A stretch of DNA of 64,000 nucleotides from Phaeobacter porticola. GTDB lineage: Bacteria; Pseudomonadota; Alphaproteobacteria; Rhodobacterales; Rhodobacteraceae. The DNA lies in the NCBI RefSeq assembly GCF_001888185.1, contig NZ_CP016366.1:1-64000 (forward strand), given 5' to 3'. Numbering within the stretch: the first letter of the stretch is position 1; each line of letters opens with the position of its first letter. Both the position numbers and the translations under genes were made by a program. Of this stretch, positions 54,094 through 61,643 are shown one piece after another. The notes below the pieces were generated by a model, which did no database searches, was not told the origin of the DNA, and saw only the letters and a list, made by a program, of their open reading frames with translations.

Positions 54094-54663
54094 CCTGCCT
54101 GGGACGCAATCGAAGCCAACCTGTAGTCCATAGCCCTGCGCCACGTAATCACCGACAAGCGCCTCGTAGTGAAACAGCACATTGGCCAGCGTAAAGACAG
54201 CAAGCAGGGCCAGCACGATCAGGGTGCGCCAATTCTTCCCTGCGACGATCTCGCGCAGGATCAGGCAGCCAAGCATGATGGGAAAGGCGAGGTCGATTGC
54301 GGGGGCCAGAAGCGGCGGAAACTGCTGGGAGAACAGGATAGTCGCGCGCCCGACGCACCAAACCGCAAAAAGCCCCACCAACCGCCAGCCGACGATGGGC
54401 AAACGCCCGGTCCAGTTGGGCACGGCTGTCAGCAAGAAACCGGCAAGAACCGCGCCAAGATAGCCGAACAGGAATTCATGCGCATGCCATGAGCCGCGGT
54501 CGAACCGGGACGGCAGGTCGATCCCGCCCATCAGAACCGCCATCCACAGGCCCATGGCCACGATGACCCAAATCGCCCCGAAAAGGAAGAACGGACGGAA
54601 GCCAAAGCTGAAGATCGCAGGCCCTTTCCAGCTACGCATCTGTTCTGCGGATGACTGCGGCAT
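54073..54663 (-). pseudogene. nnrS: NnrS family protein, 3'-truncated
   Basis: About 180 recognisable residues with five membrane helices: FSFGFRPFFLFGAIWVIVAM, RGSWHAHEFLFGYLGAVLAGFLLTAVPNWTGR and so on. NnrS proteins are heme- and copper-containing membrane proteins linked to nitric-oxide stress and denitrification; the full family length is about 400. Similarity stops near 54120, where the 30-bp repeat and IS3 remnant begin, so the second half is lost. Its start overlaps the DUF6522-like stop (TAATG). Confidence 0.88.
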
Positions 54664-54906
54664 TATGGTCGCGCCGATGTTACGCGGGACGTCGTCAGAC
54701 CCGTCCCGTCTTTGCCACATGTCAGGCGTACCCAGCGATAGCGGTGAAAAAACGTCAGCCTGACTATGTCAGCGTCTTCGCCTTCACCTGTTTCGAAACA
54801 TGAGGTGATTTCGCCCGCCCGCATCAGCAGCTGCACCTCTTCCAGGGGGCAGATCGAGCAACTTTCCAAGATCGAGGGCGTCAATTGCGAGCTGGTCGCT
54901 GCTCAT
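54663..54906 (-). pseudogene. DUF6522-like small protein, single-base frameshift
   Basis: The first frame (MSSDQLAIDALDLGKLLDLP) and second frame (LEEVQLLMRAGEITSCFETGEGED...RLTFFHRYRWVRLT) together make one about 80-residue DUF6522-type protein, a family often found in denitrification loci. One extra base in a run of five G/C near 54850 breaks the frame. It could equally be a sequencing error. Coupled to nnrS by TAATG. Confidence 0.65.
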
Positions 54907-54929
54907 GTCGATTTTCAATGCGCCGCTTC

Positions 54930-55154
54930 CTAGTCTGCCACATCCATCAGATGACGAATGTGTTTCGCAAAATACCATGTGGCAGGAATTCCAAGACCCG
55001 CGCCCAACAAGATTGATAGGTTGGTGGAGAGGATCGGGCCACCGATCCAGCTAAAGATCAGGGCTGCAAAGAACACGTTGACCGCAGCCGCAGCCGCCCC
55101 GAAAGGATAGAGCACCAAAGCGATCTTGCGCGTGGACCATCCCGCCCGTGTCAT
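54930..55154 (-). CDS. Small membrane protein of the nor operon
   Basis: 74 residues with two hydrophobic helices (LVLYPFGAAAAAVNVFFAALIF; TNLSILLGAGLGIPATWYF). ATG 55154 overlaps the upstream gene's stop by four bases, so it is co-translated with the nor genes. Similar small membrane proteins occur next to norD in rhodobacterial clusters. Role unknown. Confidence 0.75.
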   Translation of the reverse strand: MTRAGWSTRKIALVLYPFGAAAAAVNVFFAALIFSWIGGPILSTNLSILLGAGLGIPATWYFAKHIRHLMDVAD

Positions 55155-55333
55155 CTGCGCGCCACCAACCACTGTACGGCTACCATGCTCAGCACCAGCA
55201 TGATGCAGGCCAATGCGTACCAGAACTCGGCCGTTGCCGACTGTGCCTGAGGAATCGGTCGCTCGAAGCTTTGCGCAAAGAGGCGCGAGCTTGCGATGAC
55301 GAAGACCCCGGTGAGGGAAAGAAAGAAGCGCAT
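55151..55333 (-). CDS. Small membrane protein, possible NorF analogue
   Basis: 60 residues with two hydrophobic stretches (MRFFLSLTGVFVIASSRLF; FWYALACIMLVLSMVAVQWLV). It starts one base after the norD stop. Size and position resemble norF, a small gene needed for full NO-reductase activity in Paracoccus, but sequence alone does not prove it. No norE-like (subunit III-like) gene is present. Confidence 0.7.
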   Translation of the reverse strand: MRFFLSLTGVFVIASSRLFAQSFERPIPQAQSATAEFWYALACIMLVLSMVAVQWLVARR

Positions 55334-55334
55334 A

Positions 55335-57233
55335 TCAGGTCTCCTGTGTCAGTGTACGGTAGATGTCGGGCAGCGCGCGCAGCAGGCGTTCGGGGTTTGG
55401 CAAAAGAGCAAACCCTCCGCGCCCGAAAATGCGGGCGAACCAGTCCTGCCCATCCTCGTCGATCACCACGCCGTGCAGGCGTTGGCCTGCTGCGCGTGCC
55501 TCGCGCACCGCCATGTGGCTGTCTTCGATCCCGTGCTGGCCTTCGTAGTGGTCCAGATCGTTGGGTTTACCATCGGTCAGCACGATCAACAGCTTGCGTG
55601 CACTGGGTTCCTCTGCCAATTGCGCGCTGACATGGCGGATCGCGGCACCGAGGCGGGTATAATGACCGGGCTTGAGCGCGCCAATATTGGCGGTGATCAC
55701 GGGTGACATCGGGTCGTCAAAGCCCTTGCAGCGGGTCACGAACACCCTGTCACGGCGGAGCGATGAGAAACCCCAGATACCGCAGCGGTCGCCTGCCGCG
55801 TCGATCCCTACGGCCAATGCCGCCATCGTGTCGCGGGCCACGTCGATGACGCAGGTATCGCCGATCGCCGCTTCGGTTGATCGGGAGGTGTCAATCAGGA
55901 AGGCAACCGAAACGTCGCGATTCATCTGCTGCGCGGCTTGCCAGATCCGGTCAGAACCGCGCCCGGTGGCGACCATGTCGGCCCGCGCGGTCAGGGCCGC
56001 ATCAAGGTCCAGTTCTGCCCCGTCGATCTGGCGCGGTTGCAGCACGCGGCGCGGGCGCAGGGTTTCAAACTGGCGGCGGACTTCACGGACATATCGGTCA
56101 TTTGGTGTATAGGTTTCCCCATCGGTTACGGCTGGCGCATCAAGCACTCGGCAGTGACCTTCCATGTAGCTGCGCGACCGATGGTTCCATTCAAGGTAGG
56201 TGTGCTTGCCCGCCAGCGCCTCGTGATCGGCATCGGCTGGCGACAGGTCAAGATGCAGGCGCAGCCGGGTGGCGATCTTGCTGTTCTGTTTCGAAAGGGT
56301 GATCCGGTCCTGATCGTCGGCGGCCTTCTGGGCGTTCTGGTCATCATCGTCATCGATGCTGCGATTAATATTCATGGATTCGACCCATGACAGGATCGAT
56401 TCAAAGCGGTGGATGATGAAACTGTCTTTGCGGTTGTGCTGGTCCTGATCTTTGCGCTCTCCCAGCTTGCGGCTGCTTGGTGCAGCATGGGGCGCCGGTG
56501 CGGCTGGATCCGCCTCGTCATCGTTGGCAGCTTGCCGGCCCGAGCCGGGACGTTCAAAGCATAGCCAGATTGGGACAGGGGCGCATGGCATGTAATTGCG
56601 CGCGTCTGTATCAGTGGCATCAAGCGCGGATGAACTGCCCTTTAGCTGGTCGCGGACCGCCTGTTCCAGCGCGGCCTCTTGCGCGGGCCGACGCATAACG
56701 GGCCGCGCGTCTGCACAAAACGCGGCCATCGCGAGATAGCGGTCACGCAATCCGGGGCAGACCAAATAGGCCCTGTCTGCAGCCGCTGCATTCGCGCGAA
56801 TCTGTGCGCAGTCCAGTGCGTGGCCGGTGGTGTTCAAATCGAGCCCGTCAACATCGGTTAAGGCGGCAAGTGCCGTCAGCCAGAAAAAGGCCGCGCGGTT
56901 GAGAACCTCATCGGGAAAAGCCTCCATGACAGGTGGCAACGCGAGCCGTTCCCCATCGAAGCGCGCGACCCATTCCCGATCACGCTCGGCCCCGAGTTTG
57001 CGGCGCATGAGTTGACGGTGCTGCACAAGGCTTGGCGCAGCCTCGGCCAGCTCAACGCCAGGCGCACCGCCGAGCGCGCGGAAGAGAACAGCAAGGCTGG
57101 GGCGTACCGAGGCTAGCGCGACGCTTGCTTTGGGGTGCGTGACACCGGCGCCGATCCCGCTGGCCATGTCGTGCCAGAGTTTTCCAACCGTTTCTTCGGG
57201 ATCCATGAGGTCGCGCAGGTGCATGGCCGTCAT
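55335..57233 (-). CDS. norD: NorD, VWA-domain NO-reductase activation protein
   Basis: 632 residues. The C-terminal von Willebrand A domain (about residues 430-620) contains the metal-site motif DTSRS and later LTDGKPNDLDHYEG. An acidic, low-complexity linker (about 230-320) precedes it. NorD works with the NorQ ATPase to insert the non-heme iron of NO reductase. Start overlaps norQ by four bases. Confidence 0.95.
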   Translation of the reverse strand: MTAMHLRDLMDPEETVGKLWHDMASGIGAGVTHPKASVALASVRPSLAVLFRALGGAPGVELAEAAPSLVQHRQLMRRKLGAERDREWVARFDGERLALPPVMEAFPDEVLNRAAFFWLTALAALTDVDGLDLNTTGHALDCAQIRANAAAADRAYLVCPGLRDRYLAMAAFCADARPVMRRPAQEAALEQAVRDQLKGSSSALDATDTDARNYMPCAPVPIWLCFERPGSGRQAANDDEADPAAPAPHAAPSSRKLGERKDQDQHNRKDSFIIHRFESILSWVESMNINRSIDDDDDQNAQKAADDQDRITLSKQNSKIATRLRLHLDLSPADADHEALAGKHTYLEWNHRSRSYMEGHCRVLDAPAVTDGETYTPNDRYVREVRRQFETLRPRRVLQPRQIDGAELDLDAALTARADMVATGRGSDRIWQAAQQMNRDVSVAFLIDTSRSTEAAIGDTCVIDVARDTMAALAVGIDAAGDRCGIWGFSSLRRDRVFVTRCKGFDDPMSPVITANIGALKPGHYTRLGAAIRHVSAQLAEEPSARKLLIVLTDGKPNDLDHYEGQHGIEDSHMAVREARAAGQRLHGVVIDEDGQDWFARIFGRGGFALLPNPERLLRALPDIYRTLTQET

Positions 57234-58024
57234 CCGTAGATCGTGCTGACCAGATCACGCAGGGCTTGCTGCACGTCTGGCTCATCGCTTAGCGGCTCGA
57301 CTATCGCCGCCTCAAGTGCCCGGGTCACGCCCATACCGCCAGCCATAAGAGTGGCGGCATAGATCAGCAAACGGGTCGAGACACCTTCCTCAAGGTCCAT
57401 GCCGCTTAGATTGCGGATATTGCCTGCCAAGCGGACCAGCGGTGCGACACGGCCCGCTTCCAGCCTGCTTTCGGAGGCAACCACAGCAATCTCGGTTTCC
57501 GCATCGGGAAAGTCGAAGCTGATCGACAGAAAACGCTGCCGGGTTGACGGTTTCAGCCGCTTGAGAATATTTTGGTAGCCGGGGTTATAAGAGGCCACTA
57601 GCATGAACTCCTTGGGTGCCGCCAGCTCTTCGCCGGTGCGGTCGATCATCAGCGTGCGCCGCGTGTCCGTCAGCGGGTGCAGCACCACGGTTACGTCCTT
57701 GCGGGCCTCCACCACCTCGTCGAGGTAGCAAATGCCTCCCTCGCGCACGGCGTGGGTCAGGGGGCCATCGACCCAAACGGTTTCCCCGCCCTTGAGCAGA
57801 TAGCGCCCGATCAAATCCGATGCCGACAGATCGTCATGGCAGGCGACGGTGTACAGTGGCTTGCCCAGACGCGCCGCCATATGCTCGACGAAACGTGTCT
57901 TGCCGCAACCGGTCGGCCCCTTCAGAAGAAGGGGCAAACCGTTGTCATGGGCCATCTCGAACAGGTCGCATTCGTGCCCCGTCGGTTGATAGAATGGCAG
58001 GGTTAACGTGTTTTGAATGTTCAT
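57230..58024 (-). CDS. norQ: NorQ, MoxR-type AAA+ chaperone
   Basis: 264 residues. Walker A GPTGCGKTRFVEH (about 36-48), Walker B ICYLDEVVEARKDV, sensor ASYNPGYQ and Arg-finger region RQRFLSISFDFP. CbbQ/NorQ family; remodels NorB together with NorD for iron insertion. Three bases behind norB and overlapping norD. Confidence 0.96.
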   Translation of the reverse strand: MNIQNTLTLPFYQPTGHECDLFEMAHDNGLPLLLKGPTGCGKTRFVEHMAARLGKPLYTVACHDDLSASDLIGRYLLKGGETVWVDGPLTHAVREGGICYLDEVVEARKDVTVVLHPLTDTRRTLMIDRTGEELAAPKEFMLVASYNPGYQNILKRLKPSTRQRFLSISFDFPDAETEIAVVASESRLEAGRVAPLVRLAGNIRNLSGMDLEEGVSTRLLIYAATLMAGGMGVTRALEAAIVEPLSDEPDVQQALRDLVSTIYG

Positions 58025-58027
58025 GGC

Positions 58028-59377
58028 TTACTCTCCGGGAACTGGATTGGCCGGGCCGGGCGCAATGATCTCATCCCTGCGCACCACCAGCAGGGAATAG
58101 ATGAACAAGAGCGCACCCGTCACCACACAGGCTCCAGCACCAAAGCGCATCATGTAGAAGATCGACAGGCTTTCCTGCACCTCCATGTAGTAGTCGCCGA
58201 CCACACGCTGCATATGCGTCTGGATGGTACCCGCGAAGGTCAGCACGAAAGTCATGAAGGCCATGCCGCCCGTCATCAGCCAGAACGAGGCCATGTTGAG
58301 CACCTGATTATAAGGGGCACGTTCCCGTAGCATCGGCATCGCATAGCTGAAGATCGCAAGGTTCAGCGCAACATAGGCCCCGTAGAATGCAAGGTGCCCG
58401 TGGGCTGCGGTGATCTGCGTGCCGTGACTGTAGAAGTTGACACCGTGCAAGGTGTGCAAGAAACCCCATACACCCGCGCCAAAGAAGGCGACCGTGCTGG
58501 ACCCAAGCGACCACAGAAGCGCTGCCTTGTTGGGATGGTTCTTGCGGCCCTTCCATACCATCACAAATGCAAAGCTCATCATCAGGAAGAACGGGATCAC
58601 CTCGAAGGTCGAGAAGATCGAGCCAACCCACTGCCAGTAACCGGGCAAGCCGATCCAGTAGAAGTGATGGCCTGTGCCAAGGATGCCCGAAAAGAGCGCG
58701 GTGGCGACGATGACATAGAGCCATTTTTCAACGACTTCACGGTCTACGCCGGTCAGCTTTAAGAGGAGGAAGGCGAGGATCGCGGCCATCACCAACTCCC
58801 AGGTCGCCTCGACCCAAAGGTGTACGACGAACCACCAGTACATTTTGTCCAAGCTGAGATTGTCGGGGTTAATGAAGGCAAAAACCCACAACAGTGACAA
58901 GAGCCAAAGCCCCATCAGCAGCACGCCGGTGATCGCAGTTTTCCTGCCCGCCAGAACGGTCATCGAGATGTTGAGCAGGAAGATCAGTGCCGCCACAAGG
59001 ATGCCGAATTTCACCCAGAGCGGTTGCTCCAGAAACTCGCGTCCCCCATGGATGCCGACAAGGTAGCTGCCGACTGCCCCTAAAGTGCCGATTAGCAAGA
59101 TGATCAGTTGGATATAAGCCAGCTTGGTCGAGTAAATTTCGCGCTCGGATTCTTCGGGAATGAGGAAATAAGCCGCACCAAAGAAGCCCAAAAGCAGCCA
59201 GACGATCAGCGCATTTGTATGGATCATGCGGATCACGTTGAACGGCAAAAGTTCCGATAAGAAGTTGGGCGAGACATAAATCCAACCCGCGAGAAGCCCG
59301 CCGATCACCTGAATGCAGAACAGCGCCAGGGCCGCAAGGAAGTACCAATAGGCCACTTTTTGTGATTGATATTTCAT
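58028..59377 (-). CDS. norB: NorB, cytochrome bc-type NO reductase large subunit
   Basis: 449 residues with 12 membrane helices. Heme-copper-oxidase fold with the conserved histidines (MIHTNALIVWLLLG; GTGHHFYWIG; HGHLAFYGAYVALN). HLWVEATWELVMAA carries the glutamate typical of NO reductases. Reduces NO to N2O in the cytoplasmic membrane. 20 bases behind norC. Confidence 0.97.
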   Translation of the reverse strand: MKYQSQKVAYWYFLAALALFCIQVIGGLLAGWIYVSPNFLSELLPFNVIRMIHTNALIVWLLLGFFGAAYFLIPEESEREIYSTKLAYIQLIILLIGTLGAVGSYLVGIHGGREFLEQPLWVKFGILVAALIFLLNISMTVLAGRKTAITGVLLMGLWLLSLLWVFAFINPDNLSLDKMYWWFVVHLWVEATWELVMAAILAFLLLKLTGVDREVVEKWLYVIVATALFSGILGTGHHFYWIGLPGYWQWVGSIFSTFEVIPFFLMMSFAFVMVWKGRKNHPNKAALLWSLGSSTVAFFGAGVWGFLHTLHGVNFYSHGTQITAAHGHLAFYGAYVALNLAIFSYAMPMLRERAPYNQVLNMASFWLMTGGMAFMTFVLTFAGTIQTHMQRVVGDYYMEVQESLSIFYMMRFGAGACVVTGALLFIYSLLVVRRDEIIAPGPANPVPGE

Positions 59378-59397
59378 GGTTTGTCCTTTCTCGCGGG

Positions 59398-59850
59398 TTA
59401 CCCGGCCTCGGTAGGAGGCCAGCCCTGTGTGTCAGTCTGATCTGCCCATCGCAGAAACTCGGCCAGGCCGCGAATGTCCTCGTCGGTTAGTTCATAGCGG
59501 GGCATTTGACGGCGGCCTTCGGTGCCGCTGGGTTGCGCCTCGATCCAACCTTTGAGCGTCTCGAAAGCGTCTTCAGGGTCTTCCAGAACACCCCAGCGGG
59601 TCATCACATTGCCAACCTCGGGGGCGAAATACGCGCCTTCCCCATGCAGGCTGTGGCAATTGATGCAGGAGTTCTCCTCCCAGATATGCTTGCCGTGAAC
59701 GACCGCCTCGCTCAGCTCCATTCCGGCGGTTGAGGTCTCAACGACGTATTTGTGGGAATGGACGGTCATCGCCACAAAGACCACGACGAAGAATATCGAG
59801 CCTCCGTAGAAGATATTCCGCGCCCGCGATTTGGTCAGAAATTCCGCCAT
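59398..59850 (-). CDS. norC: NorC, cytochrome c subunit of NO reductase
   Basis: 150 residues. One N-terminal membrane anchor (IFYGGSIFFVVVFVAMTV) and one heme c site CINCH (about residues 60-64). A distal Met lies in QMPRYELTDEDI. Delivers electrons to NorB. First gene of the nor operon. The FNR/NNR-type box at 59910-59923 lies 60 bases upstream. Confidence 0.96.
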   Translation of the reverse strand: MAEFLTKSRARNIFYGGSIFFVVVFVAMTVHSHKYVVETSTAGMELSEAVVHGKHIWEENSCINCHSLHGEGAYFAPEVGNVMTRWGVLEDPEDAFETLKGWIEAQPSGTEGRRQMPRYELTDEDIRGLAEFLRWADQTDTQGWPPTEAG

Positions 59851-59909
59851 TGGCCGGTCTCCTTAAATTCGGGATGACCAATTCCTAACGACAGGCGCTG
59901 TATGCAAGT

Positions 59910-59923
59910 TTGCGCCAGCGCAA
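59910..59923. promoter_or_regulatory. FNR/NNR-type box between norC and the DUF1858 gene
   Basis: TTGCGCCAGCGCAA, a near-perfect dyad matching TTG-n8-CAA, between divergent norC and the gene at 59971. The adjacent Crp/Fnr regulator is the obvious binder. Confidence 0.8.
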
Positions 59924-59970
59924 CGTTTGATTGAATTTCTGGGCTAGTCTCACTAGATCAGGAGAAAGCC

Positions 59971-60180
59971 ATGCGACAGCCAAAATTGGATGACCCTGAT
60001 CTGCCACTGGCCGATCTGATGACATATTGGCCGGACACGATACCGGTATTCCTGCGCCATAAGATGCTATGCGTCGGTTGTTTGATCAGCCCGTTCCATA
60101 CCACTGTCGATGCCTGTGCGGAATACAGCCTCGATGAGAGGGAATTCTTGGCCGAGCTTCGGGGTGCGGTGGGTCTTTAA
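59971..60180 (+). CDS. DUF1858-domain protein (ScdA/hybrid-cluster N-terminal type)
   Basis: 69 residues: LADLMTYWPDTIPVFLRHKMLCVGCLISPFHTTVDACAEYSLD. This is the DUF1858 fold, with CVGC and a further Cys. Family members are linked to NO stress and iron-sulfur repair. GGAG before ATG 59971. Divergent from norC and probably under the same FNR/NNR box. Confidence 0.88.
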   Translation: MRQPKLDDPDLPLADLMTYWPDTIPVFLRHKMLCVGCLISPFHTTVDACAEYSLDEREFLAELRGAVGL

Positions 60181-60186
60181 CGCCTG

Positions 60187-60903
60187 CTAGGCTTGACTGA
60201 TCTCCACCAACGCGTGCGGGTTTGTCACCGTAATACGTTTGCGTTTACTCTGAACCAGACCGCGCTTTTCCCACCCGCTCAGCAGACGACTGATGGTATG
60301 CAGTGTTGTCGCAGTCAATTCGGATAGGTCCTGCCGGGTGATAGGAAAGTCAATCTCGATTCCATCGGGTGTTTTCCGACCCGTTTGATTAATCAGGCGC
60401 AGCAGCGCATTGGCGACGCGTTGTTCAACCTGCTGGGTCGCCATTTCCACGACACGGTTGTGCATTTCTTCCAGCCGGTTGCCGACAGTCTTGTAGGTTT
60501 CCGTCGAAAAGCCTTCGTAGTCGGCAACAAAGCTATCCCAGAGGCGTGTGGGCCAACTGAGCACAATGGACTCAGTCGCAGTCATGGCGGTGGCTGGATA
60601 GGTGTCGCGGCCAAAAGCCTTCGCGATCCCCAAGAGTTGCCCCGCTGGGATATGAAGCGCGGTCACTTGTTCGCCAGTAGGCGTGATGCGCACCACCCGG
60701 ACATACCCGTCAAGCAGCATGAAAAAGCGATCTGCGGGCGCGCCCTCATCAAATATCGCAACGCTTTCGTCGCATCGGCTTGACGTGGCCTGATCGAGGA
60801 TCGCACGAATGTCGCGCCGTTCCAGTTTAGAAAACGGCGGCAAATACGTGAGCAGGCTTTCGTCTAGCCGTGGCAACGTTTTGCGGGGTGATGTCTCGTT
60901 CAT
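60187..60903 (-). CDS. Crp/Fnr-family regulator of denitrification (NnrR/DnrD type)
   Basis: 238 residues. Cyclic-nucleotide-binding-like domain (about 20-135) and C-terminal winged helix (PITRQDLSELTATTLHTISRLLSGWEKRGLV). It lacks the cysteine set of Fe-S FNR proteins, with only one Cys in the N-terminal part, so it is more likely an NO-sensing NnrR/DnrD-type protein. Located between nor and nos genes, with boxes at 59910 and 60982 as likely targets. Confidence 0.92.
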   Translation of the reverse strand: MNETSPRKTLPRLDESLLTYLPPFSKLERRDIRAILDQATSSRCDESVAIFDEGAPADRFFMLLDGYVRVVRITPTGEQVTALHIPAGQLLGIAKAFGRDTYPATAMTATESIVLSWPTRLWDSFVADYEGFSTETYKTVGNRLEEMHNRVVEMATQQVEQRVANALLRLINQTGRKTPDGIEIDFPITRQDLSELTATTLHTISRLLSGWEKRGLVQSKRKRITVTNPHALVEISQA

Positions 60904-60981
60904 ACAATTCGTTGTCCACGATGTAGCCGGAAAAGACCATAGATGACCGTTGCTGGTTCATTCGGAAAACCCACAAGCAGT

Positions 60982-60995
60982 TTGTCCTAGCGCAA
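60982..60995. promoter_or_regulatory. FNR/NNR-type box before the nos genes
   Basis: TTGTCCTAGCGCAA matches TTG-n8-CAA. It lies 79 bases before the regulator start and 64 bases before the first nos-side gene, so it could serve both directions. Confidence 0.7.
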
Positions 60996-61059
60996 AGTTC
61001 CACCACGCCATTTCGCTAGGCTTCGGGCCAACACCTAACGCGATCTGAAAGGAAAGACG

Positions 61060-61194
61060 ATGATCCGCACATTGGCAACCGGCCTCGCAATCGCAGTTAT
61101 GATGGGCAGCGCAGCGTTTGCTGAAACCTATCGCGATCTCTTCGCGATAGATCAAATCACGTCGATCGATTTGGAGCTAGCTACCCTGCCATGA
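61060..61194 (+). CDS. Tiny exported protein coupled to nosC
   Basis: 44 residues: signal peptide ending SAAFA, then only about 23 residues (ETYRDLFAIDQITSIDLELA...). AAGGAAAG ribosome site before ATG 61060. The stop overlaps the nosC start (ATGA). It is either a true micro-protein, a leader that couples translation, or the stub of a lost periplasmic gene. Not recognised. Confidence 0.5.
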   Translation: MIRTLATGLAIAVMMGSAAFAETYRDLFAIDQITSIDLELATLP

Positions 61195-61643
61195 AGAATG
61201 TGTTCGCACTTGTTCTCGGCCTTTTGCTGACAGTGTCACTGGCATTGTACGGCTCTACCGGTATGGCAAACGTCGGGCCTAACGTAGTCTTCTCTATGGA
61301 AATCTGCGCAGACGGAGTTGCGAAAACGGTGTCGTTCGACGCCAATGGTAACCCTGTTGAGCAAACGCAGACCTGCTCCAAGTGCCTGACATGTTGTCTA
61401 GCTCTCGAAGTTCTGCCCCCCGGAATGTGGTCGCTTGTTCCATCGTTGAATCGTTTGGACATGGAGGCGGTGAACCCCGTCGCTCCAAACCCCATCAAAA
61501 ACAAACGAAACCTCTATCCCGCGCCGCGTGGCCCTCCGGATGAGCAATTTCCCATGCCGAGTCTGATCACATTTGATTGGTCAGCCAGCCGCCGAATGCT
61601 GCGCAGCGACGGGCGACCTATTCCTAAGGACGCCGCCGCATGA
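61191..61643 (+). CDS. nosC: NosC, small exported Cys-rich protein of the nos operon
   Basis: 150 residues. Signal peptide (MKNVFALVLGLLLTVSLALYGSTGMA), then CSKCLTCC at residues 62-69. The CxxCxxC-type motif and position directly before nosR match nosC of Paracoccus-type nos clusters (nosCRZDFYLX). Function unknown, perhaps metal or redox handling. The C-terminal half is Pro-rich. Overlaps nosR by four bases. Confidence 0.8.
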   Translation: MKNVFALVLGLLLTVSLALYGSTGMANVGPNVVFSMEICADGVAKTVSFDANGNPVEQTQTCSKCLTCCLALEVLPPGMWSLVPSLNRLDMEAVNPVAPNPIKNKRNLYPAPRGPPDEQFPMPSLITFDWSASRRMLRSDGRPIPKDAAA

